Shown here: one piece after another, positions 8,602 to 17,940 of the stretch
Numbering within the stretch: the stretch's first letter is position 1
How the letters are laid out: every line of letters begins with the position of its first letter
Assembly: GCA_017506735.1 (NCBI GenBank)
Contig: JAFVMW010000025.1
Span: forward strand, 1-61,195
DNA: 61,195 nucleotides
Source: Oscillospiraceae bacterium
GTDB taxonomy: Bacteria > Bacillota > Clostridia > Oscillospirales > Oscillospiraceae
Direction of reading: 5' to 3'
Translations under genes and position numbers: made by a program
Notes under the pieces: model-generated
The model's database searches: none
The model's input: only the letters and a program-made list of their open reading frames with translations
What the model was told of the DNA's origin: nothing

Positions 8602-9311
8602 GAATTGAGATCCTTTACTCCGACCTGTGCTGCCTGTACGGCGACAAGGGCAACACCATGTTCCTGCGCAAGTGCCTGCCCGAGGCGGAATTCATCGAAA
8701 CGCCTCTGAACGGCAAGCCCGCATTCCTTGAAGGCGATGTGGATGTGGTTTATCTTTGCTCCATGAGTGAAAAGAGCCAGGAGCTGGTTCTGTCCCGTCT
8801 GATGCCCTACCGGGATACCATCGCCGCCATGGCAAAGGAGGGCAGAACGCTGTTCTTCTTCGTGGGCAACGCCTACGAGCTGGTGGGCCAGTACATCCAG
8901 CGTGAGGACGGCTCCAAGGTGGATGCCCTGGGCCTGTTCAACATCTACACCAAGCGTCAGACCCCCAACCGGTTCAACAGTCTGATGAAGATCGGCTTCG
9001 GTGAGATGACCCTGCTGGGCTTCACCAGCCGCTTCTCCCACAGCTACGGTCTGACCAGCGACATCGCCATGGGCCGGGTGGAAGCAGGCTCCGGCGAGAA
9101 TCCCACCAGCAAGCTGGAGGGCATTTACTCCGGCTCTGTGCTGGCCACCTACCTGTCCGGCCCTGTGTTGGTCTCCAACCCCCACTTCGCACACTGGTTC
9201 CTGCGCCGGATCGGCGCCCCCCTGGACAAGCTCCCCTGCGAGGAGATCCTGCTCCAGGCTTACGAGCAGCGCCTGAAGGACTTTACCCGGGACGACCTGG
9301 AAATGGCCTGA
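8598..9311 (+). CDS. GatD-like protein lacking the glutaminase catalytic residues
   Basis: 237 residues, colinear with GatD, the class I glutamine amidotransferase that feeds ammonia to MurT. GatD landmarks are clear: YELVGQYI, LGLFNIYT, PNRF (keeping the conserved Arg, R125) and YLSGPVL. The nucleophile motif ICGGYQLLG of known GatD reads VGNAYELVG here, putting Gly at the Cys position (residue 90). The YFHGP motif reads YLSGP, replacing the catalytic His by Ser (residue 187). The GGGQD segment is also lost. The reading frame is intact, so this is a conserved non-catalytic protein rather than a decayed gene. It is coupled to murT by ATGA. It may be a structural partner of MurT, with ammonia used directly. 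Confidence 0.85.
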   Translation: MRIEILYSDLCCLYGDKGNTMFLRKCLPEAEFIETPLNGKPAFLEGDVDVVYLCSMSEKSQELVLSRLMPYRDTIAAMAKEGRTLFFFVGNAYELVGQYIQREDGSKVDALGLFNIYTKRQTPNRFNSLMKIGFGEMTLLGFTSRFSHSYGLTSDIAMGRVEAGSGENPTSKLEGIYSGSVLATYLSGPVLVSNPHFAHWFLRRIGAPLDKLPCEEILLQAYEQRLKDFTRDDLEMA

Positions 9312-9327
9312 TTATCCTTGATATCCC

Positions 9328-9361
9328 AAAGCACGCCGCGGCTTTCGCGGCGTGCTTTTTT
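9328..9361 (+). terminator. Terminator after murT-gatD
   Basis: AAAGCACGCCGCG and CGCGGCGTGCTTT form a long GC-rich stem followed by a T run. Confidence 0.9.
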
Positions 9362-9381
9362 CTCGCTTTTCTGGAATATTC

Positions 9382-9410
9382 TTGCAATTCCTGCCGATCC
9401 GGGTTATAAT
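9382..9410 (+). promoter_or_regulatory. Promoter of the LRR/SLH surface protein
   Basis: TTGCAA (9382-9387), 17 bp and TATAAT (9405-9410). Confidence 0.75.
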
Positions 9411-9488
9411 TGCGGTATGCAAAATGAACCATTTTACATCGATTCCTGCAAATGGTTCCTTTGAGAAAAACAATATGAGGTGAGGTAA

Positions 9489-12400
9489 TTGAAAAGAGTT
9501 ATTTCTCTGATCCTTGCGCTGTCCCTGCTGTGTTCGTCGGGTCTGTTCGACATCATAGCCTGGGCTGCTGAGGAGCTGCCGGAAGGCAGCCAGAACGTTT
9601 CCCAGGACTCTACCCAGTCCATGACCCCCGTATTCCAGTTTGATCCCATCATTCAGGAAGAGGGCGCCCGGATTCTTGCGGTGGATGAATCCACAGGCCT
9701 TGAATACGAGCGTCTGAACAACACCTACTGCGAGATCACCGGCTACGAGGGCAACGAATCCCGTCTGGTGATCCCCGAGAAGCTGGGCGGCTACACCGTC
9801 CGGAGCATCGGCGAATCCGCCTTCTCCTGGAACGGCGATCTGGAGCAGGTCACCCTTCCCGACACGGTGGAGCGGATCTGCGATTACGCCTTTGACAACT
9901 GTCATAATCTGGAGCAGATCAACATTCCCGACTGTGTGGAAGAGATCGGCGAACGGGCCTTTACCGGCTGCGAGCGCCTCCGCTCCTTCACCATCCCCTC
10001 CAGTCTGAAGCGGTCCGGCAGCGCCGTCTGGGAAGGCTGCGCCGACCTGGAAACCATCGGAATTCCCGAGGATCTGACCGTCATTCCCTGCGAGCTGTTC
10101 ATGGGCAGCTGTATCAGATCCATCACCATCCCCGACTCCGTGGAGAAGATCGAAGAGGGTGCCTTCCGCAACTGCCAGGAGCTGACCGAAATCACCATCC
10201 CTGATTCCGTCACCGAGATCGGCCCCTACGCCTTTGAAAACTGCGCCAATCTGGAGCAGGTGCAGCTTCCCGAGGAAATGGAGCTGCTCAGTGAGGGCAT
10301 CTTCGCCTGGTGTGGGAATCTGCGCTCCATTACCCTGCCCGAAGCGCTGACGGAAATCGGTGCCTACGTCTTTGAGGGCTGCGGCCGGCTGGAAAACATC
10401 CAGCTGCCCGACAGCATCACCTTCCTGGGTGAGCGTGCCTTTGCAGACTGCATCCGTCTGAGTCAGATAAACTATCCCGTTTCTCTGGAAACGGTGGAGG
10501 GCGGTGTGTTCGCCGGCTGCACGGAGCTGGAAACCATCGAAATCCCTGAGGGCGTCACTGCGCTGCCCGACCACCTGTTTGAGTACTGCGATTCTCTGAA
10601 AACCGTGGTGCTGCCCTCCACCCTGGAAACCATTGGCATTTATGTATTTAATTATTGCACCAAGCTGGAGGAAGTCACGCTCCCCGAGGGTCTGACCGAA
10701 ATTGGCGAGGGTGCTTTTGCCGAGTGTGATTCCCTGGAATCCATTGAAATTCCCGGCAGTATCACCATCCTGTCCCCCTTCCTTCTGGCTGGCTGTGACC
10801 GGCTGGTGGATGTGACTCTGCCCGACGGTCTGGAGCGCATTGAGAGCAATGTCTTCGAAGCCTGCCGGGATCTGGAGTCCATCGTCCTGCCCGATTCCGT
10901 AGAATACCTGGGCGGCTACTGTTTCGCCCACTGTGAGCGGCTGAGCCAGATCAATTACCCCCTGAGCCTGAACGAGTCCGAAGGCTGTGTCTTTGTCGGC
11001 TGCCGAGATCTGGAAACCATCACCGTCCCCGAGGGTGTCACCGCGCTGCCCGAGTCCATCTTCTCCGATTGCGACGGTCTGGAAACCATCCTGCTGCCCT
11101 CCACCCTCACCGCCATCGGCCCCTACGCCTTTGTAAACTGTTATGATCTGCAGCACATCACCCTGCCGGAAAACCTGACTGAGCTGGGCTATAATGCCTT
11201 CGAAAACTGCGATTCCCTCCGGGAGATCGTCATTCCCGGCGGCATCTCTGTTCTCCCGGAAGGGCTGTTCTATGACTGCGACCGTCTGACCAGCGTTACC
11301 CTGCCCGAGGGCATGACAGAGCTGGGTTACTACTGCTTTGAAAACTGCCGGACCCTTGCCAGTATCCTGCTTCCTGATTCTCTGGAGATCATCGGCAGCT
11401 CCGCATTCTCCGGCTGTGAAAAGCTTTCCGCCATTCTGCTGCCCGAGGGACTGTATCGCATCGATGACAGCGCATTCTCCTCCTGCGTCAATCTGACCGA
11501 GATCACCATCCCCGATTCCGTCACCGAGATCGGTTGGGATGTGTTCTGGGGCATTGAGGATCTGGCCATCCGCTGCCATCTGAATTCCCACGCAGCTGCC
11601 TATGCCATCGAAAACGGCATCACCATTGCCGAGCTGACCGGCGAGATCGCCGATGACCTGTATGAGCTGGACACCGCCAACAGCTCCTATCAGATCAACT
11701 ACGACGGTCTGTCTGCCACCGGCAGCCTTTCCCTGGTTCTGCGCTACCGCTTCAAGGATCGTTCCTGGGCAGAACCCCATACGCTGACCATCAGCATTCC
11801 CTCCTCCTCTCTGCTTCTGGAGAACACCCTGACTCTGGATGGTGAGTTCTGCGAGGATTATGAGTATTATCCCGATGAAGAGATTCTCTACATCTACGTG
11901 ACCGAAACCGAGGGCATTGTCCGGTTCTCCCTTAAGCCTCTGAGCTATGAAAAGATCACCTCCTTCGCAAAGATCGAGTTTGTGGACGAGAATGACCAGT
12001 ACCGCACCGAGGTGGTGGGCGTTGTTTACGCAGAAATGCCCATCATCACCCTGTCTGCCAAGGAAGAAACCTCTGAGAAGCAGGTCACCGTCAGCGGCGT
12101 GACCATGCCCGGCAACACCGTGACCTTCACCATCAACGGTGAGGAAGCCGGCTCCTGCACCGCAAACTCCGTAGGCAACTATACCGCAGAGCTGCCTCTG
12201 ACCGACACAAGCGACGGCAAGCACTACACCATCCAGGCCCAGACCACCGATGCCGACGGCAATGTTCTTTCCGCCGAAACCCTGGTGATCTACCGGTCCG
12301 GCACACCCACGCTTACCGATTTCGTCATGTACCATGCCGGTCAGACCTACCGGATGGAAGATCTCCAGGGAATCCGGCCTGTGGTGACCTTCGTCCCCAA

Positions 12401-15400
12401 CGAGGTATTCCGCTTTGAGGTGTTCTTCGATCAGCACGAGAGCATTGAATCCCTGTTCATCGTCAGCACCAGAAGCAACCAGCGCAAGATGCTGGAAGCT
12501 CACTGGGACGAAGAACTGGGGGCCTATGTGGCTGAGGGCTTCTTCGATCCTCAGGACGAAAGCTATGTCCCCGGCACCATCACCATCGAGTACGTCCGCA
12601 AGGGCGAAAAGGTTTCCTTCCTGACCGGCTACGATTTCACCTCCGATGAAAGCGTCAACGCGGTTCCCGATGACTGGAAGGATGCCGAGGTCACCGTCAA
12701 TGAAAACACCGAGGACCGCACCGACGTGACCATCACCAAGCCCGATGGCTCTGTGTCTGTCCAGGTCATCACCGACACCGTGGTGATTCCCCAGTATATC
12801 ACCCAGAACAATTACCAGGAGTATGGGTTTGTTCTGGTGTATGATGACTACGGCAACCCTGCCTGGGTCCGCTATCACGAGGATAACGGCGCGCCCCAGA
12901 TCGATGTGCTGGACTGGACTCATGATGTGATGCACAGCCAGGTCATGGAGATCATCGGCGATGCAGTGGGTGTCCCCGGCGAAGTGTTCACCGCCCTTGA
13001 TCTGATCTCTACCCTGGGCGAAACCATTTCCCACGATATGGAATTCCAGCGTGCCCGGAACGAAATCATCAATTCCAATATGACCTCTTCCCAGAAGGCC
13101 GCCGCACTGGCTCAGCTGGACAATGCGCAGAACCTGAACGCCATGCTGGGCGTCACCCGTATGGCAGGCACCCTGGCCGCCGCTGCCATCGGCGCATCCA
13201 TGGGTCCCGCAGGCATCGTTGTTGCCGTGGCTTGGGGTCTGCTTGACCACTACCTTGGCTACCTCCAGGAGAGTAACCTGTACTATATGGGCAGCAAGTC
13301 CCTGTGGGAGCTGATTTTCGGCTGGGTCATCGATCCCAGCGGCTATGTCTATGACAAGCAGTCCGGCAAGCGGCTGTCCGGTGTTACCGTCACCGCATAC
13401 TGGATTCCCTACGATGACAGCGTGGTCAATTTCTGGGACGCAGTGCCTGACGACGGCGAGTATGGTGAATTCTGGGATGCGGAAGCCTATTCCCAGATGA
13501 ATCCCCTGATCACCGACGAAGAAGGCCGCTATGCCTGGGACGTTCCCGAGGGCTGGTGGCGTGTGGAGTACGAGCTGGATGGCTACGAAAGCACCTGGAG
13601 CCATTGGATGCCCGTTCCTCCTCCCCAGACCGAGGTCAATGTAGGCCTGACCGCTACTGACGAAGACCACGAGCATGATTACACCCCCCAGATCGTCGAG
13701 CCCACCTGCACCGAGGAAGGCTACACCCTCTACACCTGCGCCTGCGGCGACAGCTACGAGGACGACTATGTTGAGGCTCTGGATCACGACTTCTGCGAAT
13801 GGTATGTAATCACTGAAGCCACCGAGGATGCCGAGGGCGAAGAGCAGCGTGACTGCTCCCGCTGCGGCGAATCCGAGACCCGTGTGATTCCTGTGATCGA
13901 CCACGTGCACGATTACACTGCCGAAATCACCGATCCCACCTGCACCGAAGGAGGCTATACCACTTACACCTGTGACTGCGGCGACAGCTACGAGGACGAC
14001 TACACCGACGCTCTGGGCCATGAAATGGGCCAGTGGATGGAATCCAAGGCGCCCGGCTGCACCACCGAGGGCGAAGAAATCCGGGGCTGCGACCGCTGCG
14101 ACTACACTGAAACCCAGACCATTGAACCCACCGGGCACAGCCATACCCCCGTTGTAACGGAAGCCACCTGCACCGAGGGCGGCTACACCACCTACTACTG
14201 CGCCTGCGGCGACAGCTATGTGGACGACTACACCGACGCTCTGGGCCATGAAATGGGCCAGTGGATGGAATCCAAGGCGCCCGGTTGCACCACCGAGGGA
14301 GAAGAAATCCGGGGCTGCGACCGCTGCGACTACACCGAAACCCAGACCATTGAGCCCACCGGGCACAGCTGGTCTGACTGGCAGGTTGTCCGGGAAGCCA
14401 CTGAGACAACGGAAGGTGAGGAGCGCAGAGTCTGCGTAAACTGCGGTATGACGGAATCCCGTGTCATCCCCAAGCTGGATCATGTCCACGATTACACCTC
14501 CGTCGTTACCGATCCCACCTGCACTGAAGAAGGCTTCACAACCTACACCTGCAGCTGCGGTCACAGCTATGTGGATGACTATACCGATGCTCTGGGCCAC
14601 AGCTTCGGAGCGTGGTATGTGATCACCGAAGCCACGGAGGATGCCGCAGGCGAAGAGCAGCGGGACTGCAGCCGCTGCGACGCCTTCGAAACCCGGGAGA
14701 TCCCCAAGCTGGACCATGTTCACGGCTACATTCCAATTGTCACTCCCCCCACCTGTACCGAGGCAGGCTATACCACCTATACCTGCAACTGTGGTCACAG
14801 CTATGTGGACGACTATGTCAGCGCAACCGGCCACAGCTACAGCGTCACCATTACCGAGCCGACCTGTACGGACTCCGGCTTCACCACCCACACCTGCTCC
14901 AGCTGCGGCGACAGCTATGTGGACAGCTACACCAGCGCCCTGGGACATGACTTCCAGGATGGCAGCTGTACTCGCTGCGGTGAAAGCGACGGCAGCGAAA
15001 TCGTAAATCCCTTCGAGGATGTGGATCAGACCCAGTGGTATTTTGCCCCCGTCCTCTGGGCAGTGGAGGAGAAGATCACCTCCGGCACCAGCGCCACCAC
15101 CTTCGCACCCAACGCCACCTGCACCCGTGCCCAGGTTGTCACCTTCCTGTGGAGAGCTATGGGTTCCCCGGAACCGGAGTCTGAGGAGAATCCCTTCTCC
15201 GATGTTATGGAAACCGATTATTTCTACAGCGCCGTCCTTTGGGCGGTGGAACAGGGCATCACCTCCGGTACCGGCAACGGTCAGTTCAGCCCCAACCGCC
15301 CCTGCACCCGTGATCAGGTTGTGACCTTCCTGTGGAGAACCATGGGCCAGCCCGAACCGGAAAAGACCGACAACCCCTTCACCGATGTGACAGAGGGAAT

Positions 15401-15539
15401 CTACTACTACCAGCCGGTGCTGTGGGCCGTGGAGAACAACATCACCTCCGGCACCAGCGCCACCACCTTCGCACCCTCCAATCCCTGCACCCGTGCCCAG
15501 GTTGTTACCTTCCTGTTCCGCACGCTGAAGGATCAGTAA
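9489..15539 (+). CDS. Giant BspA-type LRR, Cys-repeat and SLH surface protein
   Basis: 2016 residues, starting at TTG 9489 after GAGGTGAGG, with a Sec signal peptide. Order: BspA/LRR_5 leucine-rich repeats (about residues 70-710, units of about 23 residues with IP-D-SVTEIG-type motifs); beta-sandwich modules (about 730-1080); a helical, alanine-rich segment (about 1150-1260); a carboxypeptidase-regulatory-like module (about 1280-1390). Next come six or more Cys repeats of the type PTCTEGGYTTYTC-x-CGDSY (about 1395-1835) and three C-terminal SLH domains (about 1838-2016). SLH domains bind secondary cell-wall polymers, so the LRR region is displayed outward, probably for adhesion. The Cys repeats recur in the partial protein at the right edge. 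Confidence 0.92.
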   Translation: MKRVISLILALSLLCSSGLFDIIAWAAEELPEGSQNVSQDSTQSMTPVFQFDPIIQEEGARILAVDESTGLEYERLNNTYCEITGYEGNESRLVIPEKLGGYTVRSIGESAFSWNGDLEQVTLPDTVERICDYAFDNCHNLEQINIPDCVEEIGERAFTGCERLRSFTIPSSLKRSGSAVWEGCADLETIGIPEDLTVIPCELFMGSCIRSITIPDSVEKIEEGAFRNCQELTEITIPDSVTEIGPYAFENCANLEQVQLPEEMELLSEGIFAWCGNLRSITLPEALTEIGAYVFEGCGRLENIQLPDSITFLGERAFADCIRLSQINYPVSLETVEGGVFAGCTELETIEIPEGVTALPDHLFEYCDSLKTVVLPSTLETIGIYVFNYCTKLEEVTLPEGLTEIGEGAFAECDSLESIEIPGSITILSPFLLAGCDRLVDVTLPDGLERIESNVFEACRDLESIVLPDSVEYLGGYCFAHCERLSQINYPLSLNESEGCVFVGCRDLETITVPEGVTALPESIFSDCDGLETILLPSTLTAIGPYAFVNCYDLQHITLPENLTELGYNAFENCDSLREIVIPGGISVLPEGLFYDCDRLTSVTLPEGMTELGYYCFENCRTLASILLPDSLEIIGSSAFSGCEKLSAILLPEGLYRIDDSAFSSCVNLTEITIPDSVTEIGWDVFWGIEDLAIRCHLNSHAAAYAIENGITIAELTGEIADDLYELDTANSSYQINYDGLSATGSLSLVLRYRFKDRSWAEPHTLTISIPSSSLLLENTLTLDGEFCEDYEYYPDEEILYIYVTETEGIVRFSLKPLSYEKITSFAKIEFVDENDQYRTEVVGVVYAEMPIITLSAKEETSEKQVTVSGVTMPGNTVTFTINGEEAGSCTANSVGNYTAELPLTDTSDGKHYTIQAQTTDADGNVLSAETLVIYRSGTPTLTDFVMYHAGQTYRMEDLQGIRPVVTFVPNEVFRFEVFFDQHESIESLFIVSTRSNQRKMLEAHWDEELGAYVAEGFFDPQDESYVPGTITIEYVRKGEKVSFLTGYDFTSDESVNAVPDDWKDAEVTVNENTEDRTDVTITKPDGSVSVQVITDTVVIPQYITQNNYQEYGFVLVYDDYGNPAWVRYHEDNGAPQIDVLDWTHDVMHSQVMEIIGDAVGVPGEVFTALDLISTLGETISHDMEFQRARNEIINSNMTSSQKAAALAQLDNAQNLNAMLGVTRMAGTLAAAAIGASMGPAGIVVAVAWGLLDHYLGYLQESNLYYMGSKSLWELIFGWVIDPSGYVYDKQSGKRLSGVTVTAYWIPYDDSVVNFWDAVPDDGEYGEFWDAEAYSQMNPLITDEEGRYAWDVPEGWWRVEYELDGYESTWSHWMPVPPPQTEVNVGLTATDEDHEHDYTPQIVEPTCTEEGYTLYTCACGDSYEDDYVEALDHDFCEWYVITEATEDAEGEEQRDCSRCGESETRVIPVIDHVHDYTAEITDPTCTEGGYTTYTCDCGDSYEDDYTDALGHEMGQWMESKAPGCTTEGEEIRGCDRCDYTETQTIEPTGHSHTPVVTEATCTEGGYTTYYCACGDSYVDDYTDALGHEMGQWMESKAPGCTTEGEEIRGCDRCDYTETQTIEPTGHSWSDWQVVREATETTEGEERRVCVNCGMTESRVIPKLDHVHDYTSVVTDPTCTEEGFTTYTCSCGHSYVDDYTDALGHSFGAWYVITEATEDAAGEEQRDCSRCDAFETREIPKLDHVHGYIPIVTPPTCTEAGYTTYTCNCGHSYVDDYVSATGHSYSVTITEPTCTDSGFTTHTCSSCGDSYVDSYTSALGHDFQDGSCTRCGESDGSEIVNPFEDVDQTQWYFAPVLWAVEEKITSGTSATTFAPNATCTRAQVVTFLWRAMGSPEPESEENPFSDVMETDYFYSAVLWAVEQGITSGTGNGQFSPNRPCTRDQVVTFLWRTMGQPEPEKTDNPFTDVTEGIYYYQPVLWAVENNITSGTSATTFAPSNPCTRAQVVTFLFRTLKDQ
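13995..14369 (+). repeat. Intragenic direct repeat in the Cys-repeat region
   Basis: Segments 13995-14141 and 14223-14369 are nearly identical, offset by 228 bp (76 codons). They encode the same stretch of the Cys-repeat array. Recent unequal crossover within the gene is the simple explanation. Confidence 0.8.
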
Positions 15540-15549
15540 GCAACACAGT

Positions 15550-15575
15550 AGCCCCCTGCCTTACGGCAGGGGGCT
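15550..15575. terminator. Hairpin between convergent genes
   Basis: AGCCCCCTGCC-TTAC-GGCAGGGGGCT, an 11-bp perfect stem, without a strong T run on either side. It lies between the LRR/SLH gene and the convergent TauE gene. Confidence 0.65.
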
Positions 15576-15645
15576 GTAACAATCTGGGCATTCTGACAAT
15601 CGTTATCCTTGATGCGCCATGAAGGCTGATTCGAACTGGTATACC

Positions 15646-16419
15646 TTATTTGCTTAGAATCCAGGAAACCACGCTGACCAGAATCAGCACCGTACCGGCG
15701 GTGAGGTTCAGCTTCCGCTCGCTGACCTTGTTCGCAAACCGGGCAGAGCCGACGGCGCCAATGGTACACATCACCGTCACCACAATGCTGGGAACCAGGT
15801 CAACTGCCGCACCCATAGCCACATGGCTGACCGCACCGGTGAGGGCAACCAGGGTCATGATCATGCTGCTGGTACCTACGGCCAGCTTGGTGTCCATACC
15901 CAGAACCATGGTCAGCACCATCAGCATCAGCGCGCCGCCTGCGCTGCCCATGAAACCGCACTCCACACCGATGAGGAAGCCCAGAATCAAGGCAATGACC
16001 GTCTTGCGTTGGGCCTTCTTCTCTTCCGCAGCAGTCAGGTTTTCCTTTTTGGCCTTGGCAGGCAGGAAGAACTTCAGTGCCATAAACAGGTTGCTGATGA
16101 TGACAAAGTAGCTGATACCGTTCTCAGAAACCATGCTGAACAGATATCCTAAGTAACTGCCCACAACAGCACCGGCAAAGGCAACGCCTGCCATAGGCAT
16201 ACCCTTCTTCATCTGGATATTGCCATTCTGATAGAAGGTCCAGCAAGTGACCATAGCGGAAGGAACGTTGGCAATCAAAGACAGGGTGACAGCATCATAA
16301 CCGCTCCAGCCGCAGACGCTGCACAGGATGGGCGTCAAAACCATGGCAGCGGTCAGGCCTGCCATGCCTGTCAGAACACCGCCGGCAAGACCTGCCAGCA
16401 GATAAACCACGTACATCAT
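15646..16419 (-). CDS. TauE/SafE family membrane permease
   Basis: 257 residues with about 8 membrane segments in two related halves. The family signature glycines are present (GLAGGVLTGMAG at the start; GVECGFMGSAGGALM in the second half). TauE/SafE proteins export or take up small anions such as sulfite, sulfoacetate or other sulfur- or carboxyl-bearing compounds; the substrate here is unknown. ATG 16419 has AGGAGG 11 nt upstream, lying just before the stop codon of the preceding gene. Gap to that gene is 18 bp, so both share a transcript, and the permease may handle a product or substrate of the acyltransferase. Confidence 0.85.
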   Translation of the reverse strand: MMYVVYLLAGLAGGVLTGMAGLTAAMVLTPILCSVCGWSGYDAVTLSLIANVPSAMVTCWTFYQNGNIQMKKGMPMAGVAFAGAVVGSYLGYLFSMVSENGISYFVIISNLFMALKFFLPAKAKKENLTAAEEKKAQRKTVIALILGFLIGVECGFMGSAGGALMLMVLTMVLGMDTKLAVGTSSMIMTLVALTGAVSHVAMGAAVDLVPSIVVTVMCTIGAVGSARFANKVSERKLNLTAGTVLILVSVVSWILSK

Positions 16420-16437
16420 TCTCTCTGTATCCTCCTG

Positions 16438-17724
16438 TTACTTCGCGTAAGCGGTGATCTCCGCAGCCATATCGTCCAGGGTCTTCTGCAGCACAGCAGC
16501 ATCCTCATCGGTGCACTGCACAGCCACAGCCAGCACACATTCGCCGTCGAAGCTGATGATGGAGATCTGCATACCGGGCTTCTTCTTCAGGGGGCCGCCG
16601 AAAATGCCGCCGTTGGGAGTGATGCCGCCCAGGGCAAAATCGGCGCACTTCAGATTGCCCAGATTGGTCACACCCACAGGCGCGGTGCCGTAGACCTTGC
16701 CCATGATTTCCAGCAGCAGGCCAATGGGAACATTCCGGGCCAGGGCGTGGACGATGGGCATACCCTCCAGGCCAGCCAGGGGATTTTCCTTGACCTTGGT
16801 GGTCTGCTCCGCGATGATCGCCAGGGTTTCTGCAAAGGACTGCTGTACCCCCTTCTCCAGCAGGGTCATAAAGGAGCCGGACATATTGCACAGGCCCTCG
16901 GATTCGCCGTCCACACAGTGCCGCCGCAGATCCATGGTGGAGTTCATGCACATGGGAGCAGCCGGATCAACGCCTTCCATTTTTGCATAGGCATGGTAGG
17001 TCGCCGCGATCATCATATCGTTGACGGAGGCACCCACACCCTTGGCCTTCTTCCGGGCGGCGTTCATCACATCCGCCGGAAGCTTCGCAAGCACCAGCCG
17101 GTTCCGGCCCGGCTCCTCACTGGGATAGGGATAGAAGGAACGGACATCGGAAGAAGAGGGGGAAGATTTCTGCAGCTTCTTCATATCCTCCTTGCTGACC
17201 TTGTCATAGACCCTCTCCGGGGCGCGGCTGCCGTTCTTGATTTCCAGCGCATCGGCATTGCCGTTTGCCGCAATCAGATTATACGCCTCTGCCAGCTTAT
17301 GCAGCAGATACTTGCCGTCGCCGCCATCCACCACCAGATGGCTCATGCGAACCACAATGCAGCTCTTCTCCCTGCTCTGCACCAGGGTACAGTGGATCTG
17401 CACCTTATCTTCAGAATAAACCGGCAGCAGGGAAAGAGAATTGGCCGTTGCCACAGGATCACCGTCGGTTTCCACATAGAGGAAATAGTTGCTCTCATCC
17501 ACATTCTCGTTCAGCTTCCAGTGGGCGCTGATGCCCTCGGTAAAGAACGTGCCGTGGAGCACATCCACACTCTCCACCACAGCCTTGATGGCCTTGCGGA
17601 GGATGTCCACATCCAGGATGCCAGGATAGTTCAGCACAAAACGAACCGTGTTGTCGTTGAACTCCCGGAGGATAAACTGACCGCGCTCACCGCCGCCTGC
17701 TTTGATGATTTTGGGCATTGCCAT
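16438..17724 (-). CDS. Condensation/CAT-fold acyltransferase-like protein
   Basis: 428 residues. The active-site motif of the CAT/condensation superfamily is present as SHLVVDGG (HxxxDG, about residues 128-134), and the second half has the usual bridging-region pattern (NLGNLKC). The fold is shared by alcohol acetyltransferases, wax-ester/DGAT enzymes, PapA and NRPS condensation domains. A free-standing protein of this size without carrier domains suggests an O- or N-acyl transferase using acyl-CoA; the acceptor is unknown. ATG 17724 follows AAAGGAG by 9 nt; the upstream extension is in the control region. It is co-transcribed with the TauE permease. Confidence 0.75.
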   Translation of the reverse strand: MAMPKIIKAGGGERGQFILREFNDNTVRFVLNYPGILDVDILRKAIKAVVESVDVLHGTFFTEGISAHWKLNENVDESNYFLYVETDGDPVATANSLSLLPVYSEDKVQIHCTLVQSREKSCIVVRMSHLVVDGGDGKYLLHKLAEAYNLIAANGNADALEIKNGSRAPERVYDKVSKEDMKKLQKSSPSSSDVRSFYPYPSEEPGRNRLVLAKLPADVMNAARKKAKGVGASVNDMMIAATYHAYAKMEGVDPAAPMCMNSTMDLRRHCVDGESEGLCNMSGSFMTLLEKGVQQSFAETLAIIAEQTTKVKENPLAGLEGMPIVHALARNVPIGLLLEIMGKVYGTAPVGVTNLGNLKCADFALGGITPNGGIFGGPLKKKPGMQISIISFDGECVLAVAVQCTDEDAAVLQKTLDDMAAEITAYAK

Positions 17725-17785
17725 AATGATAAGCTCCTTTCGTTTCGGGGATATTGCCACATTTTTGATGTCAACTATGATTTCC

Positions 17786-17799
17786 GTGCCATTTGGCAC
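17786..17799. promoter_or_regulatory. Perfect 14-bp palindrome upstream of the acyltransferase operon
   Basis: GTGCCATTTGGCAC, about 60 bp before the start codon, in the expected promoter zone. The shape fits a dimeric repressor or activator site; the regulator is unknown. Confidence 0.5.
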
Positions 17800-17872
17800 A
17801 GTCAGCAGGCAATATGGGGATCATGCCGTTCCCGCTACCTGCCTGCGTATTCTAGCCCATGGACATTTTTGG

Positions 17873-17908
17873 AATGTTTGCCTTATGTTTCCGAAATATT
17901 AAAAAACA
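17873..17908 (-). promoter_or_regulatory. Shared upstream element, copy 1
   Basis: On the minus strand it reads TTTTTAATATTTC-G-GAAACATAAG and continues to CATT. It matches 22899-22935 at all but about four positions. It lies upstream of the acyltransferase operon, while copy 2 lies upstream of the two-component operon. Probably a shared activator or sigma-factor site. Confidence 0.5.
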
Positions 17909-17932
17909 AGGATTTGAGAACCACTCAAATCC
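17901..17932 (-). terminator. Terminator of the two-component operon
   Basis: On the minus strand GGATTTGAG and CTCAAATCC form a 9-bp stem followed by TTGTTTTTT. It closes the eight-gene operon. The T run overlaps the start of the shared upstream element. Confidence 0.8.
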
Positions 17933-17940
17933 CTGTTCAT

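Noticed and set aside
9312-14948. 1878-codon minus-strand open frame opposite the LRR/SLH gene
   Set aside because: Repetitive antisense frame created by the LRR codon pattern; no ribosome site, and it runs through the sense promoter.
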